From: Tolypeutes matacus
Taxonomy: Eukaryota > Chordata > Mammalia > Cingulata > Chlamyphoridae
Assembly: GCA_026826555.1 (NCBI GenBank)
Contig: JAKSZT010054568.1
Location: 9,416,196-9,480,195, forward strand
DNA: 64,000 nt
Reading direction: 5' to 3'
Shown here: positions 44,217 through 55,175 of the stretch, piece after piece
Numbering within the stretch: position 1 is the stretch's first letter
Layout of the letters: each line of letters starts with the position of its first letter
Translations under genes and position numbers: made by a program
Notes under the pieces: generated by a model
The model's input: only the letters and a program-made list of their open reading frames with translations
The model's database searches: none
Told to the model about the DNA's origin: nothing

Positions 44217-44670
44217 TCATAAAAGGTAGCAGCAGTCGTGATCATTTCCTATCATAAAGTAAATTTGCAAACCTTTGTAATGTACCAATGCTACTTCCTT
44301 TGAAATACATACACCCAGATAATCTTTAAATCCCAAACAATGTTTTGTTTCATTTTCAAGCGATTGGGGAAATGTGGCGCAGGAATTGTTAATAGCAGAA
44401 GAAAAAGAGGGGCTCCCTGTGCAAGCCCCAGAGCGGGGTGGGCTTGTGGTGCATTTTGCCGCCTTAGTGATAATAGGAATCAGGTGTGGAAAGGCAGGCG
44501 GCAACTTTCTCCAGATGATAACGTACCCCTTAATTTAAAATACCCGATAAAGTGTGACTAGAGCCTCCTCTTTACCACTTCTCATTTCTCTTGAGAGGAC
44601 TAGCAGCAGCTAATTAACTGTGCTAACGGATTTGGAGGGCATGTGCTTTTGAGCACAATAGGATAGTCTT
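44217..44670. promoter_or_regulatory. Candidate conserved non-coding element
   Basis: Repeat-free sequence with many short transcription-factor-like cores: 'agcagctaattaactg', GATA-like 'cagataat' and 'tgataa', and 'atcctctttaccact'-type pyrimidine tracts. Its mixed-composition texture is unlike the decayed repeats nearby. No frame of note. The call rests on appearance and repeat absence only. Confidence 0.35.
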
Positions 44671-44930
44671 CTGGGGTGGACCCCCCGGGCTCTGGGTGCA
44701 GCGGTCCCCCTCTGCTTACCTGGAGCAGAGGAGAGGGCTGGCTAAGGCAGGGGCAGGACGGAGCGCTGGGCTCTAAGGCAAATGAGTGCAAGAAGAAGAG
44801 CTGATGTCCCTGAAGGACCGAGGGCCTCGTATGGAGCCCCCTTCTGCTGCAAAGCAGGCGGCTCGGAGAGCCATGCCCAGACAATCGGACTCTGGACACA
44901 GGAGTAGGGAGGAAGAAGAAAAGAAATTTT
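44671..44930. other. Unique sequence
   Basis: Nothing recognised. Confidence 0.35.
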
Positions 44931-45599
44931 GATCATATATATTTATACATGTATACGATAGATCATCTACACGCTTTCCATTTGGGATATTGTGTTTTTA
45001 TTTATTATTCACCTTTTCTTGAGGTTTACCAGGCCCTTCTGGCTAATGTCGACATTAGCTGATGTTTGGACTTTAGCTGTGACATATATAATTAACAAAC
45101 AGGATAAATAAACGCTTTGCCATTCTGATGTAAGTGGTGTAATTAGATATTTTGCTTCACATTCCTTCCTTAGAGAGATATTCACAATCAGCAAAAAGGA
45201 TGATTAAAACAACACACCAATACATTTCCAGGATTCAACAAAAGGAACAATTTCTGTGAAAGCCACTAATTCAAAACCAAAGACACCATTTGATATGAAC
45301 AGTTAGCAAGCACTCAGTGAAGACGCGTTCAATTAAATGGAATTGAAAATTCAAAGGCGTGCCTTTCCAATGTCGGTAATTTGGAAGCTCCTCTTTTATT
45401 CACAATTTTCCTGTAGTTTGAAAAAAGAAAGTCTTTGCGGTCTTTTGTTTCCTCTCCTTCCCTATGCAATTAGGTGACGCTTATATAGGCTTGTTAAGAG
45501 AATCTCTTTAGACTTTTTTAGTTACGTGAACAATATAGAGCAGATAGACCTTTCCTGGGAGAGGAATTTTAAGAAAAAAACCTTTTGCATTTCCAACCA
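44931..45599. promoter_or_regulatory. AT-rich repeat-free flank of a CpG island; candidate regulatory element
   Basis: No transposon is recognised. Forkhead-like 'ggataaataaacg' (45104), several TTAATT/TAATTA/ATTAAA cores, and 'tgcaattaggtgacg' occur before the CpG-rich segment begins at about 45600. Regulatory function is an inference from texture and position. Confidence 0.3.
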
Positions 45600-46690
45600 G
45601 GCCACGTGTACCGAGCCTCGAGTCATTTGTCATCACCGCACACCCCCAGCTCCACGATTTCCGTGGCCATCCAGATGTCCCCGGGACGCTTCCCTTTCTT
45701 TGCAGGCGAATGCCGGGTGCTTCCAGCGTGAAGGTGCCTCCTGCTGCCCTCCAGAGCCTTGTCTTCCGCCCCCGTAGCCGAGCTGGAGCAACATGTGAGA
45801 GCGAGGCCTGTCTGTAAAAACGCCCGGGAGCAAGAAGGCGACTAATAACCGCTGTTTCAAAGTGCAATAAAACGCCCCAATCTGCCCAGAGCTGGTGGGC
45901 CCTGGCACAGGACAATTAAACATTAACAGGCCCCGGGGTCCTCGGGCAGGGCCGGCAGCCCTTTGAAGCCCTGTTTGCCAATTACACACCGTCTGACACT
46001 AGAGTCGAGGTGGCAGCGATCCAAAGCAGGGCTGGGACGCCAGCCACTTCAGGGGCGCTCATTAGCTCCCCAGACATTCCGGGCCTGGCCTGTTTCTTCA
46101 CTACTGCCAAGTCCACACCCTGCTCAGGAACTCGGGCTCTGAGAAAGTTTACTCAGATAAGCTTGTTATGGAAACGGCGCTTCGTCACCATTTATACTCA
46201 CTCCTTGTTCAATTACCTTTTATCTGTTGGGAGTATTTGCCGTCTCCCCTGAGGCTCCCCAGGAGGAAGCCCCCACGCCCCCACCCCGGGACTGCAGGGG
46301 AGGGGAGGCACGGCCCTGGCTTGCCTTTTTGGCAGCAAATGCCCGACTCTATTAGAAGTTCGGAAACTGCCAGGAGGACACTAGTAAGAGATCTCCTGTT
46401 TTCTGACCCCAGGGGGACCTGGGCCCCTGTGGCCTCACCTGGCAGCAGGTGGGCGGCAGTGTGGTTTTGTTCACAGGCGTGAGCCTTTCCCGTGCCGTGG
46501 GGAGCTGTAGCCACCCTCCAGTGTGCGAGGCTCTCCTACCTCACCGTGCCGAGCGGCGGGCTCCTCCTATTGAGGAGCGTTGGCCAAATCCCCTCCCGAG
46601 TCACCGGGTCCGCGGTCAATGTAAAGTGCCCGTTTTGTATTCTAATGCCTTCGCCCTTAGCGGGGTCTCTGTGGGGACTTGTCGCAGATG
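45600..46690. promoter_or_regulatory. Candidate CpG island, no exon recognised
   Basis: By hand count about 60 CpG in 1.09 kb at about 56% GC, an observed/expected ratio near 0.7. The core 45601-46020 has 26 CpG in 420 bp (ratio near 0.8). These values meet the usual length, GC and ratio criteria. The segment is free of recognised repeats and ends against a MaLR LTR. It contains 'ggacaattaaacattaacag' and other homeodomain-like cores. No open frame matches a known protein. It may be the promoter of a non-coding RNA, a distal first exon, or an orphan CpG island. Confidence 0.5.
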
Positions 46691-47212
46691 TCAGGGTATA
46701 GGTTGCATTTTAGATGATGGTGGTTTTGAAATATGCCCCCAAATTCTTTGATGCTCCGTCAGTCAAGAGGTGGAGAGCAATTCCCCTCCCCTCGAGGACA
46801 GGCTCTACTTAGTGACTCGCTTCTAACCAACATGTGCCGGAAATGGTGGTGTGTGGCTCCCAAGTGTAGATGGTTAAGGACGGGCATTTCCGTCCTCCTC
46901 TCTCTCGGACCCCTCTGAGATGCCCACTGTCAGCTCCTGAGGACACTCGGCCTTACGGAGAGGGCCACATGGGCTTCCTGCCAACACCCTGCGAGGAGCT
47001 GAGGCCTCTGCGGACAGCCCTGTGAGTGTGCGCGGAAGGCGTGCTCCAGCTCCCGCCAAGCCTTCCACAACCATTGGCCCAGGTCTTGGTTGACGGCAAC
47101 CTCACTTGAACTGCTCCTGAATCCCGAGCCTACCGAAACCGAGATAACAAGTGCTTATTGTTTAAGTCACAATTTGGAGAAATTTGTTACACAGCAATAG
47201 ATAACTAATACA
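46691..47212 (+). mobile_element. MaLR LTR (MLT1-like)
   Basis: Nearly full-length LTR. Blocks: 'aaattctttgatgctccgtc', 'aagaggtggagagcaattcc', 'tagtgactcgcttctaacca', 'gagggccacatgggcttcct', 'gtgagtgtgcgcggaaggc' and the terminal 'aatttgttacacagcaatag', 'ataactaataca'. The left boundary is approximate and no target duplication was confirmed. Confidence 0.75.
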
Positions 47213-47243
47213 TCTGCTGCAAACTTGTGGGTGAGAAATTGCT

Positions 47244-47265
47244 AAAAAAAAAAAAAAAAAAAAAA
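47244..47265 (+). repeat. Poly(A) run, 22 A
   Basis: A homopolymer of 22 A between the MaLR LTR and a MIR. It might be the tail of an unrecognised short retroposon, but the sequence before it back to the LTR is only about 30 bp. Confidence 0.9.
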
Positions 47266-47284
47266 GATCACAGAGCAGAGTCAA

Positions 47285-47470
47285 GAGACGCGAATTCTAC
47301 CAACAGCTTTGCCGTTTGCTCTTTCTGTGGCCTGGAAGACTTACCTGATTGCCCTGGCCCTCCGATTCCTCTGGGGATATTGCCCCTCCTTTCCTTGTAG
47401 AGGTGGTATGAGAATCAGATGAAATATTTTTAAAAATTAAAAGTTCTCTGCTATCATAATTGTCATTATC
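47285..47470 (+). mobile_element. MIR SINE
   Basis: 'accaacagctttgccgtttg', 'tctgtggcctggaagactta', 'ggtatgagaatcagatgaaa' and 'gctatcataattgtcattat' make a sense MIR. Confidence 0.65.
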
Positions 47471-48950
47471 ACCGAGAATTTCAGGGTCTCTCATCCGGTC
47501 CCTCTGCCCCAGGCCGCAGCACAATCTGCACACACAGGATTGGAAGCCGGAGCAGTGCGTGGCCGCAGTGAAGGCTACCTGGGAGGATGCTGTAAGCACA
47601 TCCCAGACAAGGGATGGCCCCGGAGGAGGACAAGACACGCCAGGGCCCCGTGGACTCCGTGCACCGGGCAGTGATCATCCGCGTGAAGGCACAGCCGGCT
47701 GCCGGTCTCCTCTGAAGGCCCCTGAGTCCACTTAACGTGAGCTGCTTTCCTCGGCCCACCCTCCATCCTCCAGAACAGCCCAGCCCACTTCTGGCCAGAA
47801 CGTCGCTTGACGGGGAATGCATCCGTGTCCAACGTGCCGGAGGAGCTCTGTTCCCTGTGGGCCTGGCTTGTGTCCTCCTGCCTGCCCCGTTCCACACAAG
47901 TTCACCTCCGCCCTCGGGCGCGGTGTCCTCAGCCTGGTGCCTGCTCAGGGTTCTCGAAATAAAATCTCTGTGTGTAATGCGCCCAGTGTGGCTACATCAC
48001 CACTCCATTCCCATCCCTCCTCCGCCCCTTGGAAGCCAGATCATTTTCAGAAAGGCGCCTCTTCCCGCACCCCCCGGGCCCAGCTCGGAGTCCGTCCTGG
48101 TGGGCGTAAGCCCTGAGGAAAAGCCCCTGCCCATGCCCGCGATGGGGCCCAGGATGCCATTCTGGCCAATGGGCAGTGAAGGAAAACCTGCCCGGCAGTT
48201 CTGAGCGTGTTTTCCCTGCTCCTAATAAGACGGCAACGAAATGGCTCCTTTTCTTCTTCTGGCTCTTGTCCTGTCCCGACCTGGCTCCTGGACCTGCTGT
48301 GTCATCACGCTCCGATCCAAACCTCAGCCGAGAGGAATGGCAGCACCGCAGAGCTGGAGCTGCACGGTGGCACCACCAGGCCCTCCCGTCCCATGGGCTC
48401 CTGATTCCATGGGGAATTGCTTTGCTGCCAAAGCCAGGTTGAGCCATGCATGGGAACCAGGGAAGCCCACCTCCTCCAGGATGCTTCATGGACCCACAGA
48501 CCCACCAGCCCCCAGGAACCTTCTCCAGTGCCCTGACGCGTTGGCAGCTCCACGGGCATCCAATGAACACAGAGTTTTATGCCAGTAGTTGACATTTGGC
48601 TTCCAGTTCTCCCCCCTCCTACCACCACCAAGCACCACTGCCTTCCACCAAACTGAGCTCCTTAGGGAGAGCATCTGGGTGAGGATGTCTGCGCTCCATG
48701 CTAGCACCAGCCTGGCATGGAAAGGCTCAGCCAAGCCTGAAAGGGTCTCTGGAAGCTGCCCCCAAGCCAATGGGCACCTACTGCTCTTTCAGTTCCACTA
48801 CCTAGGAAGGCACTCAGGTAAGCGAGTCTTCCTCTAATAAGTCAAATTTCCTCTAAGATATTGTGGTCTCTGCCTCCTTAAGGAAGCAGCTAGTATTTTT
48901 TTTTAGTTTTGCCACAAATCAACCACTTCATAATAAATGGATGAACCCAG
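47471..48950. other. Unique GC-rich sequence, nothing recognised
   Basis: Contains some of the longest frames in the window (155 codons plus at 47737, 192 codons minus at 47992-48570), on opposite strands and partly overlapping, with no recognised domain. This is typical of GC-rich non-coding DNA. Confidence 0.4.
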
Positions 48951-48960
48951 NNNNNNNNNN
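48951..48960. other. Assembly gap (10 N)
   Basis: Ten N bases. A round placeholder size suggests an unsized gap. It directly abuts a tandem repeat. Confidence 1.
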
Positions 48961-49002
48961 CCTGCTCATGCCTGCTCACGCCTGCACCACGCCTGCACCA
49001 CC
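48961..49002 (+). repeat. Minisatellite edge, 10-11 bp unit
   Basis: Four imperfect units of the form CCTGCTCATG / CCTGCACCACG, starting at the first base after the gap. The array probably continues into the gap. Confidence 0.75.
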
Positions 49003-49059
49003 CCGCATGTCCCATGTGGAGGGAACCACAGACCCTCAGAAAAGGTTTGTGAGTTAAAG

Positions 49060-49520
49060 GGCCTTTGCTCTGAATTTGCATTTCCCCTTCTCAAGGCCCA
49101 GTGTGATGTTGACTGCGTAATACTTAGTTTAATCCATTTTGAAGTTGTGGGTCTCATAGGAAATGGAAACGAAATTAGAAATATTCTGAAATGCACATAA
49201 TTTTTAGATATTTCTCCTTAGCCATATTAGTCTGGATGTTTTTATGGGAATGAATTAGTCACTGCAGAGAGAGGGGAGAGAGGAAACGTGTTAGTGTTTC
49301 TTCCCCACGAGCAGCATTTAAACACACGGGAAAATCCCCAGAAATGCCCGTATGCCAGCATACTTCTGACTGAGCAGCTGGGCTAGGGATCCTTTCAGAG
49401 CTTAGAATAAAAAGCTATTAAGAGCATGCTGGGCAGAAATACTTGGGGGCCCTCAGGAGGGAGAATGTATGTTCAATTTACCGACTCATCACACTTTATA
49501 CCCAGATTGGTCAGTACCTG
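49060..49520. promoter_or_regulatory. Candidate conserved non-coding element
   Basis: Repeat-free sequence with spaced TF-like cores ('gtttaatccattttgaag', 'gaatgaattagtcactgc', 'gcagcatttaaacacacg'). No frame of interest. Called by appearance only. Confidence 0.25.
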
Positions 49521-50049
49521 CAGCCGAGAGGGAATGTTCCCAGGCCCTTGTGCTGTGCGGCTTCTTTCCTCCTATTTGTAAAGACGGGTGCCATAGTAAG
49601 ACGTTAGCGGCATTGCTGATGGCAGCTCACGAATGAGTGGAAGGGGGTTGAGTCTCTAGTGCAAAAATGCAAAGCCTAGAAAATTATCTAACCATGATAA
49701 TTCTGATCAGCCTTCATGGTTCAAAACAAGAAACAGGCACAGCTGTGGAAGTCTCTCCCCAAGCCACAGCGCCAAGTCCAGCCCCACTTGCTGCATGCCC
49801 GTTTTCTTTCCCCGTGGGTCCTGATGGCCCTGTCATTGTACGCTGGCATCTGCTGCAGGTGCAATCTCCTCCTTTCCACGGAGATGTTGGGTAAAATCTT
49901 GCGCCAGTATCATACTTGACTTTTTTAAAAATGATTTTAGCTATAGAAGGGTTAATATATGGAAGGGAAAATTCCTCCATCTCCTTTTTACTTAAAAACC
50001 ACAATTTAAAACAAACTACAATAAAAGTTAAATTATTTATCTGTTTATC
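49521..50049. other. Unique sequence
   Basis: Nothing recognised. Confidence 0.35.
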
Positions 50050-50460
50050 TCCCCAGGTGACTTAACTGCCTAATTATTTTATCAAGACTTTTGATATCTT
50101 ACTGAAACATTTGATATCGATATTTATTCAGTCTGTGAACCAACTTGGGAAGTTTCATGAGATAAAACTTGGAAGATTTTGAGGAGTACCATATTTCTTT
50201 CCGTTCATTTGGGTCTGCTTCTGCCAGTCAGTAAAATTTTCATTTTTCAATTTTTTGTGTGTGTCCATACAGTTCTTATTAATTTACTTTTTCATATTTT
50301 CTGTTGTTTTTGCAATTATGAATACTTTAAGCTCTTCATTATAGCATATTTATTGCTGAGATAGAGTATTTGGCTTTTTATTCATATAGCATTTGGCTTT
50401 TTATTGGCCTCAATAATTTAAAAGAATTGTATTGGTTATCTTTGGTTTTCTAGGTAGTTG
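50050..50460 (-). mobile_element. Possible L1 fragment (antisense)
   Basis: T-rich text such as 'ttttcaattttttgtgtgtg' and 'tgttgtttttgcaattatga' resembles reversed L1 ORF2. There is a short internal duplication, 'tttggctttttatt' at 50370 and 50393. Weak. Confidence 0.35.
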
Positions 50461-50479
50461 CATTGCCAGTGAGAGCCTT

Positions 50480-51870
50480 GTGTTCCTCCTCCCCAATATT
50501 CTTCCTCTTCATTCTATGTCACATGCTATCGTGTGGCCAGAAACTCTCCACGTCCCCACCATCACCACTCGTGTCCAAGCTCAATACGCACTGCCATCCT
50601 GCTAATGTGATAGCGTCCCCCCAAGTCTCCCGCCTTCCCCCTGGCAGCCTTCCAGTCCATTCTCAGCATTGCAGCCCAGACGATCTTTTCAACCTTCAAA
50701 TGATCATGCTTCCACCCCAAGCCCTAAAAACAGTAAATGTCTTTGTGTCTCAAAGGCAAAGACAGCTCCCTAAAATTAGTGGCCTACAACCTGTGTCACA
50801 TCTTGTCCTCACCTACCTCTCCAGCCTCCACTCACGGCACCCCCTCCCCAACTTCTCTGAGCTTTGGCCCCTCCTGTACAATCTCATTTTACTCATTCTT
50901 CCGTGGATGCTGTGGCAGTTTGAGATTATTTATGAATTCCAAAAAGAGGTATTGATTATGTTTGTAAACTGGTCTGTTCCTCTAGGCATGATCCCCTTTG
51001 ATTGTATTAGATTTAGCTGAGACGTGTAATTAAATTATTTTAGGATTAGGGCTTTGATTCAACCACGTCCTTAGGATGTGACTCAGACATTGAGTCCCAG
51101 CCTCCTTGGTGGGCTGATAAAATAGACTCTTATACGGAAGTAGACACACAGGAGAACACAGAGGAAGAGAGACAGCTTGTTAGATACGACAGAGGCCCCG
51201 GGAAGAGAGATGATCTGCAGCGGACCTTGTGAAGAGAACAGAGCGGCTGAGCCCAGAAGGAAATGAGCCCTAGGGAGAGAGACAAGCCCTATGCCAGCCT
51301 ACAGCTGAGATCAGAAGAGGCTGGGACCAAGGAGCTGTAAGAGGAAGGAGGAAGCCTGAACCCTTGCAGACGTCGCCCGCCATCTTGCTTCAACATGTGG
51401 ACAATGTTTTTGGGTGAGAAAGCACCTCTTATGGTACCTTGAGATAGACTCTTTCGGGCTTATGACTGTAAGCTTCTACCCCAAATAAATACCCTTTATA
51501 AAAGCCAGCAGAGTTCTAGTACTTCGCATCAGCTCCCCTTTGGCTGACTAACACAGATACCTCTTCACTTAGTAAACGCCTACCATCTTTTCACCTTAGC
51601 TTATACTCACTTTCTCTGGGAAGCCTTTTCTCTATGTCAAACCCCCCAGTGGCATGTGCTCAAAGCATCCACGGAGCCCTCGTTTGCAGCATTTACCACC
51701 AATACAAGTTTTCATATTCTGTGTGATTATTTAGTGAATGCCTATTTAGCTTCTGCACAGCCTGCTGGCCCCATGAGGCCAGGTACCATATCTATTTTTT
51801 CCACACCATTTTGTCCCCAGTGTTTAGTACAATACCTGGCACATATGCCAGATTGAGTGAATGATGGTCA
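50480..51870 (+). mobile_element. L2 LINE 3' portion, split by a solo LTR
   Basis: The left part, 50480-50910, carries 'cagccttccagtccattctc', 'gatcatgcttccacccc', 'ttagtggcctacaacctgtg' and 'cacctacctctccagcctcc'. The right part, 51556-51870, carries 'ctctgggaagccttttctct', 'tagtgaatgcctatttagct' and 'tacaatacctggcacatatg'. Together they form one colinear L2 3' region once the LTR is removed. Confidence 0.8.
50911..51555 (+). mobile_element. Solo LTR, 645 bp, class III-like
   Basis: Begins TGTGGCAGTTTGAG and ends CTGACTAACACA, the TG...CA ends of an LTR. It is flanked by a 5-bp duplication with one mismatch, gatgc (50906-50910) and gatac (51556-51560). A polyadenylation signal AATAAA lies at 51484-51489 near the 3' end. 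I remember this LTR as frequent in xenarthran genomes, but its family name is unknown to me. Only a single LTR is present, so the internal region was lost by LTR recombination. Confidence 0.8.
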
Positions 51871-54699
51871 GAACATCTACAAAAAAGTTAACTAGCAATA
51901 TTGATAGAGGACATTCTTTTTTTTCTTTTCTCGACTTTAGAAAGAATTCCTATGGCGTTTCACCACTAAGTTAGCTTTCAGTCAGCTGCTGGTTTTAGCA
52001 CAGATTCTTTTCCACATTCAAGAAGTCATCCTAAATCCCCGTCTTTCCACAGGAGTGCCAGCAGAAGCGTCTCCAGTCACCACCCCCATGTCTCTCCCCT
52101 GCCCAATCCCCCTCACAGTGCATTGCTCCGTTTTACTGCCAGTCCTCTCCTACCCAGGATCCTGCATTTCCTGGAAGTCGCAGAAGCTTCTGATGTCATG
52201 GGGGAGAGAGTGAAGGTGCTATAAGATCACCGTTGTGGAGGGGGCTACCTCAAAAGAGAGCTTTGGAGCAACAGCGGTGCAGAATTCCAGAGTGCACCTA
52301 AGTGCCCAGACCCCACGAGGCAGCCTGTGGGGACAGCACAGGGGTCCCCACCTTCTTCCTAAAATGACTGCGTTGATCTCTTTTAGGAGGCAAAGCATTT
52401 GCCATTTACAGGTGGTGAGTCTAAGTCAATCTGCCCAGTCTTGCAGTGGACGGAATTTCCTCCGAGGGTCCCACAGCAGTTCAACCGCCGTGCTAATGTT
52501 AGGGAGTCTGCGTCAGGGGGCGTTCAGGATCATTTTGAAGCAGAAGTTTTTACGTGATTCAGGAACCCTGACTGCCTCCCTGAAGTGGAAGGGAAGGCAA
52601 GGAGATTGGCTCTCGGGTAACCAGTAGAAGTTCTCCTAAGGGGAGGCGTTGAGGAGGGGGAAAGAGGAAGAAGGAAATCTCTAGGCGCCTGGGCATGGAA
52701 GGAAGGGAAAGGTGGATAACAGGCATCACTGTTAAATCCTGCGATTCTTCAAGGCAGGGATTCAAACTCTCAGAACATGATGTTATCAATAGCTCATTTA
52801 TGAAAAAATAAATATACAAATTTTACCGTGCACTCGTCTATCCCATTTAAAGCCCTGTTGCATCTGACCGTCAGAAACCGTTGCTCCCGGACGGAGTCGA
52901 GCTGGCCCTCAACCCTCACTGACCCTGAGAGCAGGGCTTTAAAACTCTGGCCCACTCCAGGGGCGGCACACGTGTTAAACTCCCGGCATCTGTCAGGGCA
53001 GTCGGGTTCAGGACAGTACCGTGAACCCCTTTATGGGGCCCTATCCCCTTATCTCTTGTTTAGGAATAGGCGTTTTGCCTGAGCAGCTGACGTACTTTCC
53101 TCGTGTGAGATTGGATTGTGCAATTGATCATACGGCTCCATAGGGCGCCAGGAATTAGAGTCAAAACTGCAGCTCAGCATAAAAGACTGCAGGTATTAGC
53201 AAATGTAACTGGAACGAGCGTTCCTCTTGTTCTCAATTTTCAAGATTTGTCGTGTTGGCAATCAGGTGCCTTTAATTACATTTTATTTTCTGTCTTATTC
53301 TATCATTTGCATCTTTGTAAACTACCACAAATCTTTTTGGAAGGGGGTTAAATCTAATAAGTAAGTTAAGAATCATAATCTTTGTAAACTGCCACAGATT
53401 AGCTTCAACTAAGCCTGGAACATGGTGCAACTGATTGAAAAAGAAAGGCCATTCTTAAGAGCACACTCTCATGGCTGTTGAATGCCACCAGGGACAGGAA
53501 GCTCGCTGTCTTTCAGATGGCCAGCTCAGAGTCTGAGCGCTGCAGCTTGCTTGCTGAGCGCGTGCACAGAGCACGCTGCGCCTGGCATGGGGTGGCAACT
53601 GCTTAATAAAATTTGAAAACACAGGTGCGATCTCAGCATCAAAGCTCGGAAGGAAGGCACCACATGACAGATGTTGCAGACTGGACAGGTGGGCTGTGCT
53701 AAGACTCTAGGTCCAGTAGCGATTCAGCAGCTTTACCTCCAAAATCCTTTTCTTAGAGCATGCATAATTTCAGATTTTACCATCAAATCCCCATGATAAT
53801 AAAACAGGTGGGAAAAACCATTTTGGCTATTATTCTCCTGTCTTTCCTTATAGAAATAAGCAGCTTGTTCCTGTGGCATTCTATAAATTCACGAGTTCTG
53901 TGTGGTTTCTGCAGCCAGCCACAGCCGTGAGTCCGTAAATGCCCACACATAAGAAACCTGCTCTTGACCCATTTTGTGGATGAAGCCAATCAGAACAAAT
54001 AGATTCATCCATTGAATATGCTTTTGTTGACCATCTACTATGTATTGGCTCTTGTATTCTAAAGTTGTAAATAAAGTTTCAGAGAAAGATTATACTTGTG
54101 CATGTGTTTTTTTCCTCTCTATTGTCTTTTGGGAACCTATGAGTTTCACATACGTCAATTTTAGATGGCGGGATAGGTTTGCAAATACAATCAATGCAGT
54201 ATAGCAGAGGTTTTGCAAGCCACGGGGCTGCCGGGAGACTTGTTGTCCTGTCCTGGGATGTACTGGTCAGGGGAGACAGGCTGCTATGGAAGTAAACCCT
54301 GCCACGTATTGGTGCAACTAAATGGAAGGTTCTCTCTTCCTCAAGCTGAGAGTCCCGGGCAAGTGTGAGATTAAGTCCATACGGTTTCTCTCTCTTACTC
54401 GCTGGGACCCAGGCTCCTCCCAAACATGGCTGTTCTGGCCCCCAGCCCTTGTCACCGTCTGCATCCCGCAGCAGAAGGAGAAGTCGTGTGAAGGCACGCA
54501 CACCACAGGGTCTGGGGGTGGCTCAGCAGTGGCACCGGTGCCTTTGCCCGTATTTCCTCGGCTTTGGCCTAGGCCCCCGACCACGGCTCACTGCAAAGGA
54601 GGCTGTGAAATGGCAACCTCTGTCCACAGAAAGAAAAACTAGTCCCAACGGGTGGAAGTTAAGGGAAACTACATTTAAACTCAATAAAAGGCAAGCCCC
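51871..54699. other. Mostly unique sequence
   Basis: No supported exon. 54005-54070 ('ttgttgaccatctactatgt') resembles the left end of the ancient repeat family found at 56995. Frames up to 140 codons (54079-54501 minus) lack family signatures. Confidence 0.4.
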
Positions 54700-54930
54700 C
54701 TTAATAATTTTAAATGTCTGGCAGTTCAATGCCGCCTTGTGATGTGATGAGAAATTTTACGTTTTTCATTAAGCTGAGACGTCAAGACCACTGCAGAGCA
54801 AATTTCAGTTGGGTAAGGTTATATTCACCAGGGCCCAGCATTGGGCTCCTAACAAATTGTGGCATGAAGTCAAATAATAATTTTTATGAAACATCACTTC
54901 GTCCAGGTTGCCATTGAAATGCTCTAGCCA
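54700..54930. promoter_or_regulatory. Candidate conserved non-coding element
   Basis: Repeat-free with 'caaataataatttttatg', 'gcaaatttcagttgggtaag' and 'attgggctcctaacaaattg'. Texture as for other candidates. No coding frame of interest. Confidence 0.25.
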
Positions 54931-54934
54931 AGGC

Positions 54935-55175
54935 CTCCCTGGCCATCCTTCCTAAAGCAGCATCCCCGACACCCTCCGACATGTAAAGTGCCCCAATCAG
55001 AACCTGAAGTTACATCCTGCACCACACTCATTCATTTCTTTGTGTTCTGTTTTCCATGCTCGTGCTGAAATAGAAGTTCTTCGAGGGCAGGAACCATGAT
55101 TCTGTTCTTTAGTGCTATCTAACTATTCCTACATCAGTGTCAGGCACAAGTCTTTACAAATGTTTCTTGAATGTC
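54935..55175 (+). mobile_element. L2 LINE 3' end
   Basis: 'agttcttcgagggcaggaac', 'atgattctgttctttagtgc' and 'tcaggcacaagtctttacaa', the L2 3'-terminal order. Confidence 0.65.

Noticed and set aside
47992..48570. 192-codon frame on the minus strand
   Set aside because: GC-rich DNA with overlapping long frames on the other strand; composition (Gly/Arg/Trp-rich) is typical of chance frames.
50463..51020. 185-codon frame
   Set aside because: Runs through L2 and into the solo LTR at 50911, so it cannot be an ancestral gene.
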